Source of the DNA: Njordibacter sp028825405
Lineage (GTDB): Bacteria > Pseudomonadota > Gammaproteobacteria > Pseudomonadales > Balneatricaceae
Length of the DNA stretch: 64,000 nt
Assembly (NCBI RefSeq): GCF_047730065.1
Contig: NZ_CP159829.1
Span: 2,666,001 to 2,730,000 of the forward strand
Reading direction: 5' to 3'
Shown here: positions 27,450 through 36,590 of the stretch, piece by piece
Layout of the letters: each line of letters opens with the position of its first letter
Position numbering within the stretch: the first letter of the stretch is position 1
Program-made: the position numbers and the translations under genes
Notes under the pieces: model-generated
Databases searched by the model: none
The model's input: only the letters and a program-made list of their open reading frames with translations
Told to the model about the DNA's origin: nothing

Positions 27450-28339
27450 ACTGGTGCCTTCTGAATGCGGTCAATGCCAAGTGCTTTGGCGAGGGCATCT
27501 GCTGTGAGGTTAATGCCAATAATTAGTGAACTGAGGAAAACTACAGGGGCCAGAACACCCCAAGGTGCGAATGACATAAACCCACGGGCATCAGCAATCA
27601 TCAAGCCCCAGTCGGGTGTGGGTGGCGATGCCCCAAAACCAAGAAAGGAAAGTGATGAAAATGCCAGCAACATCCAAGACCAGCGCATTGCCCCCTCCAC
27701 CATTAAGGTATCTAAAACGTTGGGCAGCAGTTCGTGTCGGATGATGGCAATTCGCCCATGGCCTCTTGCCTTAGCAGCAGATATAAAGTCGCGGGCAACA
27801 ACGTCATGGGTGGCTGCACGTGCTATACGGATTACTGGGATGCCATAGAAAAAGGCCAGTGTCGGTATCAACACACCAATACCTGTGCCAAAGGTCACAA
27901 TGAGTACTAGCATTTTAAGAATCCATGGTAAGGATAAAAATGCATCCACGATGCGCATCGAAAATTCATCAACGCGGCCACCCACAAGACCAAAGAAGAT
28001 GCCTAAAAATGACCCCCACAACACGGCAATGGGTGTAGCAATGCCCGTCACGAGAATCGCCTCCCGACCACCAAGCAGGGTGCGTGAAAAAATATCCCGC
28101 CCCAAATGATCATTACCAAACCAATATTCCAAACTCGGGTCTTTGAGCATCAACATTGCACTAATCTCACGATAATCAAAGGGCACTATAAATGGACTAA
28201 TCACCGCCAACACAAGGTGAAATACGACCAGTGACAATCCAATCGCCCCTGAAGGTCGTGACATGACATCAGATAGCACTTTAAAGAGCCTGTTCTGGTT
28301 GCGGTTTTTAATGACAGGTACTGCTAAAGTTGTAGGCAT
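27446..28339 (-). CDS. peptide ABC transporter permease, DppC/OppC type
   Basis: Six hydrophobic segments and the permease EAA loop (AAKARGHGRIAIIRHELLPN) identify a binding-protein-dependent permease. The N-terminal part has the OppC_N pattern (GNDHLGRDIFSRTLLGGR). It overlaps the upstream dppB-like gene by one base (TAATG) and the fused ATPase by 4 bp, so it is translationally coupled. Confidence 0.95.
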   Translation of the reverse strand: MPTTLAVPVIKNRNQNRLFKVLSDVMSRPSGAIGLSLVVFHLVLAVISPFIVPFDYREISAMLMLKDPSLEYWFGNDHLGRDIFSRTLLGGREAILVTGIATPIAVLWGSFLGIFFGLVGGRVDEFSMRIVDAFLSLPWILKMLVLIVTFGTGIGVLIPTLAFFYGIPVIRIARAATHDVVARDFISAAKARGHGRIAIIRHELLPNVLDTLMVEGAMRWSWMLLAFSSLSFLGFGASPPTPDWGLMIADARGFMSFAPWGVLAPVVFLSSLIIGINLTADALAKALGIDRIQKAPV

Positions 28340-29295
28340 TACTTTCTCATATGCAGCGTTCTAAGACGCGGGTTAGCGATCATTGTCAAAAGATCAGCTG
28401 TCAGATTTACGCTAACATAAACTGTGGCTAAGATCAGCGCAATGGCCTGCACTACGGGTAGGTCTCGATCAGAAATGGAGTCAATCATCATTCGACCCAG
28501 TCCCGGGTAGTTAAACACTACCTCGATAACCACAACACCACCAAGCAACCAAGCTATTGTAAGGGCCACCACGTTAATGGCAGGCAATAGGGCATTGGGA
28601 AGCACATGCTGGAATACAATCTGCCAATAAGGCACGCCTTTAAGTGTCGCCATGCGCACATAATCACTGGCAAGCACATCAATGACTGAGGTACGCACCA
28701 TACGCAGAATATGGGCTGTCATAACCATCGCTACCACGATTACAGGCAAAATAATTTCTGGAAAAAACTCTGCAGCTGAAGCATTGGCAGAGGTCAGTAC
28801 AATCCCAGGCAGCCACCCCAACCAGGCACTAAAAACAAGTATTAGAACAGTGGAAGACACAAATTCCGGAATGGTCATGGCAAATATAGCGGCCGTAGAA
28901 AAGACTAAGTCTATGGGCTTGTCGCGCCATAAAGCGGTTATAACACCCAAAAAAATAGCCAGAGGCACACCCACTAATAGTGCGCAAAAGGCTAACAATA
29001 GGGAATTGTTCATGCGGTTACCGACTAATTCGGCAATGCTTTGCTGGCCATTGACGGAAACTCCAAGATCACCCACCATGGCACTTGAGGCCCAATCTAC
29101 ATAGCGATCGATCGCAGGACGGTTCAGATCAAGGTCTCTGCGACAGTTTTCTAGTAGTTTACCCTGTGCTTCGCGCTCAAGAAATGCGGTACAGGCATCT
29201 CCCGGCAAAAATTCGACGCCAGTAAAAATAATAATCGAGACTAGAGCCACTGTGATGAAACCAAGGGATAGCCTACGTAACAAAATTGATAGCAT
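28339..29295 (-). CDS. peptide ABC transporter permease, DppB/OppB type
   Basis: An integral membrane permease with the DppB N-terminal region (ILLRRLSLGFITVALVSI), six helices and the EAA-type loop YVRMATLKGVPYWQIVFQHVLPNALLP. It lies 98 bp after the binding-protein gene, with a hairpin in the gap. Confidence 0.95.
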   Translation of the reverse strand: MLSILLRRLSLGFITVALVSIIIFTGVEFLPGDACTAFLEREAQGKLLENCRRDLDLNRPAIDRYVDWASSAMVGDLGVSVNGQQSIAELVGNRMNNSLLLAFCALLVGVPLAIFLGVITALWRDKPIDLVFSTAAIFAMTIPEFVSSTVLILVFSAWLGWLPGIVLTSANASAAEFFPEIILPVIVVAMVMTAHILRMVRTSVIDVLASDYVRMATLKGVPYWQIVFQHVLPNALLPAINVVALTIAWLLGGVVVIEVVFNYPGLGRMMIDSISDRDLPVVQAIALILATVYVSVNLTADLLTMIANPRLRTLHMRK

Positions 29296-29344
29296 CTGAG
29301 GGTTCTCGTGTTTTTAATTTTTAACAGGAAAGGCTAAACCAAAA

Positions 29345-29376
29345 ATAACCCGAGGCAGAGACTGCCCCAGGTTATC
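29345..29376 (-). terminator. intercistronic hairpin with T-tract (leaky terminator)
   Basis: On the minus strand ATAACC-TGG-GGCAG-TCT-CTGCC-TCG-GGTTAT forms a double-stem hairpin followed by TTTT. It sits between the binding-protein and permease genes. This is typical of partial termination or mRNA stabilisation that gives more binding protein than permease. Confidence 0.65.
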
Positions 29377-29393
29377 TAGTTTATGCAGTAGAA

Positions 29394-30875
29394 CTAGTCT
29401 ACTGTGATCTTGTGCCAACGTACGGCATCATTCTTTACTTCGTCAAGGTTGCTAACACGAGAAGTAGTACCCACTACTTTAGTGACCGTATAAGGGATAA
29501 AAGTACCCGTATTCTCCCACAAGTGTTCCTGTGCTTGCACATAAAGCGCCTTTCGCTTGTTGAAATCAAGCTGACGGCGAGCTGAGGCTAGTAGGTCATC
29601 AAAGCCAGCATCCTTAAAATAAGATTCATTCCACTTGGCAGTACTTAGATAAATTTCATGCAGAGCCTGATCAGCAGGACGTTCATTCCAACGCGTGGCT
29701 GCAACATCTTTTTTCATCCAAACTTCCTTCCAGTAACCATCTGTGGGCACTTGCACAATGTTGACCCGAATGCCGGCTTTGGAGGCCTGTTGCTGGTAAG
29801 CTTCAGCCAACGTTGGCCAGCTTGGCTCTAAGGTTGCTACATGAACATCAATATCAATGCCATTAGGGAAGCCTGCATCAGCTAAGAGTTTTTTAGCCAA
29901 GGCTATGTCCTGAGGGCAACTTATATTAGCCCGATATTGATCATTGGGCTCTACTGGAGTGTCACAGGCAACAATACCACCGCCACCCAGAACCAGCGCT
30001 ACAAGCGCTTCACGATCTGCTGCAAGACGCACGGCCTTGCGAACCCGTTGATCAGTAAAGGGTTTTACATCCGTGCGAAAAACGAAACCGCGCCAGTTGC
30101 CTGTTGGTATTTCTTGCAGCTTAAACTTGCTACTGCCACTTAACATCACCTTTTGTTGACCTGTGATGCCACGTTCCATGTCAATCTGACCACCAAGCAA
30201 TGCCTGCAGACGTGCTTGCCCATCAGAGATACCAATAACCTCCATTCGAGCTACGCCGGGAGACCCTTCCCAGTAATCTGCATTGGCCACAAGTACAGTG
30301 GTACCCTCTGCATCAAATTTTTCAACTTTGAAGGGCCCTGTTCCTATGCCTGTAGTGGCTATAGTGTCACCTGAGCCTTCTGGCAACATGCGTAACCGAT
30401 AGTCCATCAGCTGCAATGGCATATCAGCAAACGGAGTTGATAGCGAGATTTTTACGGTCATGGGATCGACAGCCTCAACTTTGTCAATCATCTTTACCGC
30501 TGATCTAGCAGGACTGCCTGATTCAGGGTCAAGCACACGTCCTAAAGAGTAAATAACGTCTGCTGCTTCAAAGCTACTGCCATCATGAAACGTCACACCA
30601 CTGCGTAGTTTAAATGTCCATACTGTGGCGTCGCTATTTGCGCTCCAGCTGGTTGCGAGATCGGCTTGTGGCTTACCGTCTAAGCCCGGACGGATCAGGC
30701 GACTCATAATCTTTTCAGTAATTTGGAAGACCCGACCTTTTGAGATGGGGTCTAAGCTCGATGAGCTACCAAACCCTAATTCATGTGCCTGTCGAAAGGT
30801 GCCACTGGGTGCGGCCATGACGCTGCTAGCAAAAACTGCCAGTAGCAAAGCTGAACAGCATTTAATTTTTATCAT
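29394..30875 (-). CDS. peptide ABC transporter substrate-binding protein (SBP_bac_5)
   Basis: A signal peptide (about 1-21, SSVMAAPSG) is followed by the family 5 extracellular solute-binding fold. Markers are LDPISKGRVFQI, the family signature GVTFHDGSSFEAADVIYSLGR (about 95-115) and a TGPFKVEKFD block. It would bind peptides or similar ligands in the periplasm and deliver them to the permease pair downstream. GAGGAG lies 9 nt before the ATG. The exact ligand (dipeptide, oligopeptide, other) cannot be read; the neighbouring S51 peptidase favours dipeptides. Confidence 0.94.
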   Translation of the reverse strand: MIKIKCCSALLLAVFASSVMAAPSGTFRQAHELGFGSSSSLDPISKGRVFQITEKIMSRLIRPGLDGKPQADLATSWSANSDATVWTFKLRSGVTFHDGSSFEAADVIYSLGRVLDPESGSPARSAVKMIDKVEAVDPMTVKISLSTPFADMPLQLMDYRLRMLPEGSGDTIATTGIGTGPFKVEKFDAEGTTVLVANADYWEGSPGVARMEVIGISDGQARLQALLGGQIDMERGITGQQKVMLSGSSKFKLQEIPTGNWRGFVFRTDVKPFTDQRVRKAVRLAADREALVALVLGGGGIVACDTPVEPNDQYRANISCPQDIALAKKLLADAGFPNGIDIDVHVATLEPSWPTLAEAYQQQASKAGIRVNIVQVPTDGYWKEVWMKKDVAATRWNERPADQALHEIYLSTAKWNESYFKDAGFDDLLASARRQLDFNKRKALYVQAQEHLWENTGTFIPYTVTKVVGTTSRVSNLDEVKNDAVRWHKITVD

Positions 30876-31310
30876 TCTATTTACTCCTCGTTGGTTTACT
30901 TTTAAATCGACCGTTAGAGAATACTGATGTGTATCTGCACGGCATTTATTTTTATGAATTTTTCAGTGCAATCCTTTTTTTATTGAAATCATGATAACTC
31001 GAAATTTCTTGCTGGCTCTAATAGAAATAGTTCAGCCATTCATACAAAAAACCTATGTATGTAAATATTAGGCTTCAATGGAAATGGTATTTGTTACACT
31101 TCTAAAAAGAATATTCGCAGGAGACATTGCCCTATACAAGCGATATTTATCGCGCTTATGGATGTTAATTTATTAATCTATAAGCACATCAATTAGATTT
31201 GACCTTAAAAGTAATTTAGCTTAAAACAGTTGAGGTCAACTTTTTATTAATGCGCCCATATGTGCTCGCAATATCAATAGCAAGCATCCAATGGCGCTGG
31301 CAAGGTAACC
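30876..31310. other. divergent intergenic region, 435 bp
   Basis: It separates the minus-strand peptide transporter operon from the plus-strand peptidase and must carry both promoters. TTGACCT at 31199-31205 and AGGTCAA at 31233-31239 form a 7-bp inverted repeat about 75-110 bp upstream of the peptidase gene, a weak operator candidate. Confidence 0.35.
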
Positions 31311-32012
31311 ATGAATACTGCACAAACCGAATTTACAATTATTGCTATAGGTGGTGGCGGATTTACCCATGAAACAGATCCCGACCTAGAAGATTTTATC
31401 CTTGCCCAGAGCCCAGTTAAGCACCCAAACATCGGCTTTATTGGTGCTGCAAGCCATGACAGCCCCAGTCGTATAGACCTTTTTTATCAACGTTTTTTAG
31501 GCTCGACTCAATCGCCCAGCCATCTGCTCCAGAGCGCTTCAATACAGACAGCGAAAGACTGGGTGAGCCAACAAGATATTATTTACGTAGGGGGCGGAGA
31601 CACTCAACATTTACTCAGTTACTTTCGCAAAAACCAACTCGATCACGTATTAGCAACAGCAGCAAATTCTGGAACTATCCTTGCTGGTGTCAGTGCTGGT
31701 GCAGTATGCTGGTATGAATTTGCTTTGTCTGATGCAGCAGGAAATGGACTCGAACCACTCCCGGGAATTGGGCTTATAGCCGGCAGTTGCTGTCCACACT
31801 ACTCATCTGAACCCGAACGTCAGATGGCTTTTCAGCAACAGATCAGCAATGGCACCCTACCCAACGGAATTGCCATTGATGATGGAGTTGCAGTATTGAC
31901 TCGATCAGGCCAGCCGCCAAGGTTTTACACAGCGCGAGAAGCATTGGGCGCTTATGCAGTAGAAAAACGAGGCCGCGAAAGTATCTCCACAAGAATCCCA
32001 CTCATCGAGTAA
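31311..32012 (+). CDS. S51 family serine peptidase (PepE/cyanophycinase-like)
   Basis: The fold and motifs match peptidase S51: IGFIGAASHD near the N-terminus, the IIYVGGGDTQHLL strand-loop, and the nucleophile GVSAGAVCW (Ser near residue 125). CCPHY supplies the His region. PepE cleaves N-terminal aspartyl dipeptides; cyanophycinase homologues are larger. At 233 residues it is PepE-sized. It is divergent from the peptide ABC operon, so uptake followed by cytoplasmic hydrolysis of dipeptides is the likely joint role. AAGGTAACC precedes the ATG. Confidence 0.88.
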   Translation: MNTAQTEFTIIAIGGGGFTHETDPDLEDFILAQSPVKHPNIGFIGAASHDSPSRIDLFYQRFLGSTQSPSHLLQSASIQTAKDWVSQQDIIYVGGGDTQHLLSYFRKNQLDHVLATAANSGTILAGVSAGAVCWYEFALSDAAGNGLEPLPGIGLIAGSCCPHYSSEPERQMAFQQQISNGTLPNGIAIDDGVAVLTRSGQPPRFYTAREALGAYAVEKRGRESISTRIPLIE

Positions 32013-32033
32013 GTTCAATCAATGGCAGATGAT

Positions 32034-32948
32034 TTACATACCGATCAAATCAGCTTGATCGATAATGTTTTGAACCATGCGGATGGAGGCAGCATCAATT
32101 AATTTACCCTTATACTGAACAGCACCAATACCTTGAGCCAAAGCTTCATCGTAGGTTATCTTCATTTCACGAGCGGCAGTTACAGCCTCTTTTGAAGGGG
32201 AAAAAATATCCTGTGCATGCTCAATCTGTGAGGGGTGAATCGCCCACTTACCAGCTAACCCCAACTGCATAGCTCGGCGACACTCGATGCGATAAAGGTC
32301 TGGTTGATTAAAATCAACAAAAGGCCCATCTACAGGGGTAAGGCCATGGGTTTTACAAGCGATCACCAATTGATTGCGATGGTAGTGCCATATATCTCCC
32401 GGGTAATCAATGGTCCCTTCGATCGATTCCATGGGAATACCCTGACTGGCAGAAAAATCCCCAACTCCAAGTATCAGCGCTTCTAGCCTCGATGTTGAAG
32501 CTGCAATAGAGTCAATATTGCTCATCGCTTCAACATCTTCAATCAGGCATTCAATACCTATTTTACGGTCAAGCCCTAAGTCTAATTCCAATTGCGACAA
32601 TAATTTATCAACAAACAGAACATCTGCTGCGTCCAGAACCTTTGGCACCATGATCACATCAAGATTATCACCTGCGCCGGTGACTAGTTCGATGATGTCT
32701 CCATAACAGTATGGGCTTGCTGGGTCATTAATTCGCACACTGCGAGTAGTACGCCCAAAGTTTAGTGTATTTAGGGCTTCAACAACTTTACTCCGAGATG
32801 CTTTTTTTTCACTCGGCGCAACAGCATCTTCAAGGTCGAAAAAAATGTAGTCTACATCGAGCTGAGAACCCTTAGCCATCATGGACACAGAACTACCTGG
32901 AATGGCTAATTGGCAGCGCCTTAATCGGGTTGGGCAAATATTTTTCAT
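32034..32948 (-). CDS. CitE-like (HpcH/HpaI family) CoA-ester lyase
   Basis: The protein is of the citrate lyase beta-like/malyl-CoA lyase family: YIFFDLEDAVAPSEK near the N-terminus, SVRIND with the CoA-site Arg, the acidic metal ligands in GIECLIEDVEA and LGVGDFSAS, and GKWAIHPSQIEHA near the C-terminus. Such enzymes cleave malyl-, citramalyl- or methylmalyl-CoA to an acyl-CoA and glyoxylate or pyruvate. It lies 77 bp downstream of a CoA transferase that could make the thioester substrate. The exact substrate is unknown. Its stop is 21 bp from the convergent peptidase gene. Confidence 0.9.
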   Translation of the reverse strand: MKNICPTRLRRCQLAIPGSSVSMMAKGSQLDVDYIFFDLEDAVAPSEKKASRSKVVEALNTLNFGRTTRSVRINDPASPYCYGDIIELVTGAGDNLDVIMVPKVLDAADVLFVDKLLSQLELDLGLDRKIGIECLIEDVEAMSNIDSIAASTSRLEALILGVGDFSASQGIPMESIEGTIDYPGDIWHYHRNQLVIACKTHGLTPVDGPFVDFNQPDLYRIECRRAMQLGLAGKWAIHPSQIEHAQDIFSPSKEAVTAAREMKITYDEALAQGIGAVQYKGKLIDAASIRMVQNIIDQADLIGM

Positions 32949-33025
32949 TAGATTATCTCTGTTTTATATGGTCAATAATGAGCACTTGAATCCATAACCG
33001 GTTTGCCCATTTAGGTTGCAGCCGA

Positions 33026-34249
33026 CTAAATTACTCTTTCTTGTTTTAATTTCTGAACTTCTGCGTCAGTCAAATTCAGAAGGGATTTATAAACGCTATC
33101 AGTGGCGTCTCCTAAAGCCGGACCTAAGTTTTTTAAAACTGCTGGGGTATCACTCAGTCGAGGCAATGCGGTAGGCACCGTCACTGCGTTAAAGCGTGGG
33201 TCATTAAAAACCTCAAAGTTTCCTCGTGCCTGATAATGAGGGTCATTGTAGATGTCCTCAATACTAAATAGTGCAGCGCAGGGAACGCCTCCTTGTTGGC
33301 AGTTTGTAATAGCGTCACTTGCATCTAACGTAATAAACCAGTCTTGCACAATCTTATTGATCAATGGCCTGTTCTCTTCTCTGGCTGAAACTTTGCCATA
33401 GGTATCGGGCATGGCATTTTCTGGACAACCCATAATGTGGCACATGCGCTCAAACATTTTGTCACTTGAACAAGCCAATGCAACATACTTTTGGTCCCTA
33501 GTTTGATAGTGGCTATGAGGGACTGCATTAACCGTCTCTGCTCCCATGCGCTCTCGCACAAATCCAGTACGCTCATAGACAGGCAACATTTCATCCATCA
33601 AGCGAAATACGGACTCATATAGGGCAATATCAACGACCTGACCCTTACCTGAATGACGGCGTGATTCGAGAGCCATCATAATGCCAATCGTACCCCACAT
33701 TCCCGATACATAATCAGCCAATGATGTAGACCCAGGCATTACTGGCATTTGCCCAGGTTCACCACATAAATAGGCTAAACCAGCAAAGGCATGCGCTGCA
33801 CGAGCAAAACCAGGCCGACTACTATAGGGCCCATCCTGCCCGTATCCACTCACCCTTAACATAATCAAGCCAGGGTTGATTTGACTCAGCACGTCATATC
33901 CAATGCCCCATTTTTCCAGCGTACCTGGTCTAAAGTTTTCCAGCACAATATCAGACTGACTAACCAAGCCTTTGAATAATTCAACGCCTTTAGGTGTGCG
34001 TAGGTCAAGGGTAACTGATTTTTTGTTGCGCGCCTCTGTCAACCAGACAAAAGTATCCTGTTCAGGCTCTACTGGGGTGCCAAACTTTCGTAAGGGATCG
34101 CCTTCGCCAGGTTTTTCTATCTTTAAGACCTCTGCTCCAAAATCAGCAAGAATAACGCCACAAAAAGGGGCGGCGATAAATGTAGCAATATCTAATACGC
34201 GTAATTTATCTAATGGGGCTTTATTATTTTTACTTTTTTCAGCAGTCAT
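33026..34249 (-). CDS. class III (CaiB/BaiF) CoA transferase
   Basis: Family III CoA transferase of normal length (about 407 residues): RVLDIATFIAAPFCG at the N-terminus, VLKIEKPGEGDPLR, the block FRPGTLEKWGIGYD, and the candidate catalytic Asp in TSLADYVSG. The enzyme would move CoA from a donor such as succinyl-CoA to a carboxylic acid. I chose the ATG at 34249, which leaves a 10-bp gap to the preceding gene; an earlier ATG at 34285 would overlap it. It is co-directional with the GcvT-like and CitE-like genes, suggesting one pathway. Confidence 0.92.
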   Translation of the reverse strand: MTAEKSKNNKAPLDKLRVLDIATFIAAPFCGVILADFGAEVLKIEKPGEGDPLRKFGTPVEPEQDTFVWLTEARNKKSVTLDLRTPKGVELFKGLVSQSDIVLENFRPGTLEKWGIGYDVLSQINPGLIMLRVSGYGQDGPYSSRPGFARAAHAFAGLAYLCGEPGQMPVMPGSTSLADYVSGMWGTIGIMMALESRRHSGKGQVVDIALYESVFRLMDEMLPVYERTGFVRERMGAETVNAVPHSHYQTRDQKYVALACSSDKMFERMCHIMGCPENAMPDTYGKVSAREENRPLINKIVQDWFITLDASDAITNCQQGGVPCAALFSIEDIYNDPHYQARGNFEVFNDPRFNAVTVPTALPRLSDTPAVLKNLGPALGDATDSVYKSLLNLTDAEVQKLKQERVI

Positions 34250-34259
34250 TTTAATCAAC

Positions 34260-35513
34260 CTAAGCGTTTTCAGTTTTAGACCCAATAGCCGTCATTGCAG
34301 ATATCCCAGCCCATGGTTCTGGGCCTGCCGGAATCGTTGAGTTGGTGCCCCGAACAACTTCCCCTTGGGGATCATACATCGGTAAAGTGCAAAGCTGGGC
34401 TTGATGTACTTGGCCATCTGAGCATTGTACGTCCACTACAGAACCTGGGCTAAAGTCAGCATCGTTAAGTAGCACAATACCCACACCACAGACCTGATAC
34501 GGAGACCATGTACTGGAAGTGACTCGGCCAATGGGCTGTCCTTTATATTCAAGGGTGTCACCACGAACTGCAGTTCCACCTTCCACTCGAATACCCCAAC
34601 TTTGGTTTTCCTTACCCGCCGTCATTAGTGCCTTGCGGCCAATAAAATCACCTTTTTCAAAATCTATAAAGCGGCCCAATCCGACCACAAATGGGGTCGT
34701 ATTGTTAGTGAAGTCCTGACCCGCAGACAGTAAACCTGCCTCAATCCTTCTGCACCTGTTGCCGGGTGTAGCCGTTAGGATCATGCCCATTTTGCTGCCT
34801 TCTTCAAGGATCAAGTCACCCAGCATTTCACTGTTATTTTGAGGACGGAAATAAACCTCCCAGCCAAGTTCGTTGGTAAAGCCTGTCCGACTAATCAGCA
34901 CCTGCTCACCTGCGATAGTGACTTCGATCCAATCAAAATAACGCCATTGTGGCATGGGGCCATCAATTAACTGTTCCAACAGTTCCATCGATCGTGGGCC
35001 GGCAACCTGACTAACCCATACATCAGGGTCACTTATGGTCACATCAAGGCCTTCAGAATGGGCTTTATACCAGTTAAATAAGTCACCATCAGCTTGGGCG
35101 AACCAATATTTATCGTCTTCAACCCGAAGCAGCACGCCATCTGTAATAATGCCACCATCGTGGTAACAGGCAAATTGGTATGAACAACGCCCTTTGTTAA
35201 CCTTAGACACATCGCGGGGAAAAATACGCTGTAGCAGTTTGAGCGCATCTGGCCCTGATATTTCATAAGGGTATTCACCCGTATGACGAAAAGTTAGCTC
35301 TTGTCGGACTTTCCAGTACATTTCATCTGGTGTTGCGTTGGTGAGTTTTTCAGGATTTAAGCGCCCAGCATAGAGCGAATACTCAGGGTTATAGGGTAAT
35401 TCTTGATAAGTCAGTGGGTGAATAGAAATGCTTCTTGCCAGTTCAACGGGCCGATCACCTTCGATGGGCAAAGGGACTACGGAAAACCGGAGCTTCTTTA
35501 GAGAGTCATGCAT
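34260..35513 (-). CDS. GcvT-fold aminomethyltransferase/demethylase family protein
   Basis: The folate-binding GcvT fold is clear: GPDALKLLQRIFPRDVSKVNKG, VAGPRSMELLEQL, SRTGFTNELGWEVYF, the C-terminal barrel with GRKAL, and PIGRVTSSTWSPY. It has 417 residues, with about 60 extra at the N-terminus compared with GcvT. No gcvH or gcvP is nearby, so it is not the glycine cleavage T protein. Relatives remove a methyl group from N-, O- or S-methyl substrates onto tetrahydrofolate. It heads a three-gene operon with a CoA transferase and CitE-like lyase, divergent from a GcvA-like regulator. Confidence 0.9.
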   Translation of the reverse strand: MHDSLKKLRFSVVPLPIEGDRPVELARSISIHPLTYQELPYNPEYSLYAGRLNPEKLTNATPDEMYWKVRQELTFRHTGEYPYEISGPDALKLLQRIFPRDVSKVNKGRCSYQFACYHDGGIITDGVLLRVEDDKYWFAQADGDLFNWYKAHSEGLDVTISDPDVWVSQVAGPRSMELLEQLIDGPMPQWRYFDWIEVTIAGEQVLISRTGFTNELGWEVYFRPQNNSEMLGDLILEEGSKMGMILTATPGNRCRRIEAGLLSAGQDFTNNTTPFVVGLGRFIDFEKGDFIGRKALMTAGKENQSWGIRVEGGTAVRGDTLEYKGQPIGRVTSSTWSPYQVCGVGIVLLNDADFSPGSVVDVQCSDGQVHQAQLCTLPMYDPQGEVVRGTNSTIPAGPEPWAGISAMTAIGSKTENA

Positions 35514-35566
35514 ATTAAGAGTCTATAGCCTAAGTTAAAATTATGTGTAGGGTTGTGCTGTTTATA

Positions 35567-35579
35567 ATTAATCATTAAT
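35567..35579. promoter_or_regulatory. candidate LysR-type site in the divergent promoter
   Basis: ATTAAT-C-ATTAAT is a perfect dyad between the divergent GcvT-like gene and the LysR gene. It is AT-rich and short, so a weak call. Confidence 0.25.
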
Positions 35580-35649
35580 CTAGGCCGTACAAACGATTTT
35601 TTTAAACATATAGATAAAGTTAATAACATTTATAAATGAGGTGTTTAAC

Positions 35650-36558
35650 TTGAATAATCAGTTTAGACGTCTTCCCCTAGCTGCTCTACGAACCTTTGAA
35701 GTGGCTGCAAGACTACAAAGTTTTAAGTTAGCAGCCCAAGAACTCAGCGTCACTCCAACCACAGTGAGTAACCAGATCAGAAAACTGGAACGTGACTGGG
35801 GCTGCCAATTATTTATTCGTAAAACTCGCCAATTGGTGCTTACAGAGGTTGGCCGTTCCTTAGCACAGACTGTGAACCGAGCTTTTGGCGATATTAAGGC
35901 TGAAATTGAGGCGCACGTAACTATGGCCAAAAAAACAGTCACTTTGGAGGCTGGGCCTATTTTTGCGTCACGCTGGCTCATCCCACGACTCAATCGCTTT
36001 CGTCGGCAGCATCCTGATATTGAACTTGTACTGCATCATGGGTCGCGTATATCCGTCGCAGAAAATATGAATGCTGATGCTGCGGTGGATTGGGGTGAGG
36101 GTAATTGGCCAGGACTGGAATCAACCCATTTGTTAAACATCCGTTATTTGCCAGTTTTGAGCCCCCATTTAGCAAAGCAAAAAGGGGGGTTTGATAAGCC
36201 TATAGACCTCTTGCGATTCACTATTTTACACCACAGTGATCGCAGCGAATGGGATGATTGGCTAAACTTAGCAGGGCTTCCAGAGTCACCAGGGCTAAAC
36301 TTTATAGACGAAACCACAATCGAAGACTCTAATGTGATCCTGCAAGCTGCTATAGATGGCCATGGGGTAGCATTAGGTATATTTCCTTTTATTCAAACCG
36401 AGGTAGATGAAGGAAGACTGATATGCCCTATGGATATCACACTCACACCAAAACGGACTTACCACTTACTTACACGCCCTGGTATGAGGAAAAACCCAGA
36501 TGTTGAAACAGTGTGCCGATGGTTAGAAGAAGAAGCGGCAAACACGCCGTCTAACTAA
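35650..36558 (+). CDS. LysR-family regulator, GcvA-like
   Basis: The N-terminal helix-turn-helix opens with RRLPLAALRTFEVAAR and contains KLAAQELSVTPTTVSNQIRKLE, the GcvA-like pattern. The effector domain follows (GPIFASRWLIPRLNRFRRQHPDIEL). The preferred start is TTG at 35650, 8 nt after GAGG; a GTG at 35641 is in frame but overlaps that ribosome site. It is divergent from the GcvT-like operon and so its likely regulator. The stop is followed by a convergent thiolase gene. Confidence 0.93.
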   Translation: MNNQFRRLPLAALRTFEVAARLQSFKLAAQELSVTPTTVSNQIRKLERDWGCQLFIRKTRQLVLTEVGRSLAQTVNRAFGDIKAEIEAHVTMAKKTVTLEAGPIFASRWLIPRLNRFRRQHPDIELVLHHGSRISVAENMNADAAVDWGEGNWPGLESTHLLNIRYLPVLSPHLAKQKGGFDKPIDLLRFTILHHSDRSEWDDWLNLAGLPESPGLNFIDETTIEDSNVILQAAIDGHGVALGIFPFIQTEVDEGRLICPMDITLTPKRTYHLLTRPGMRKNPDVETVCRWLEEEAANTPSN

Positions 36559-36590
36559 AGGTCTCGAAGACCAATGCTGGGGTTATATCT

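Noticed and set aside
34260..35513. Identification of this gene as the glycine cleavage T protein
   Set aside because: gcvH and gcvP are absent nearby, the N-terminus is longer, and it is operonic with a CoA transferase and lyase.
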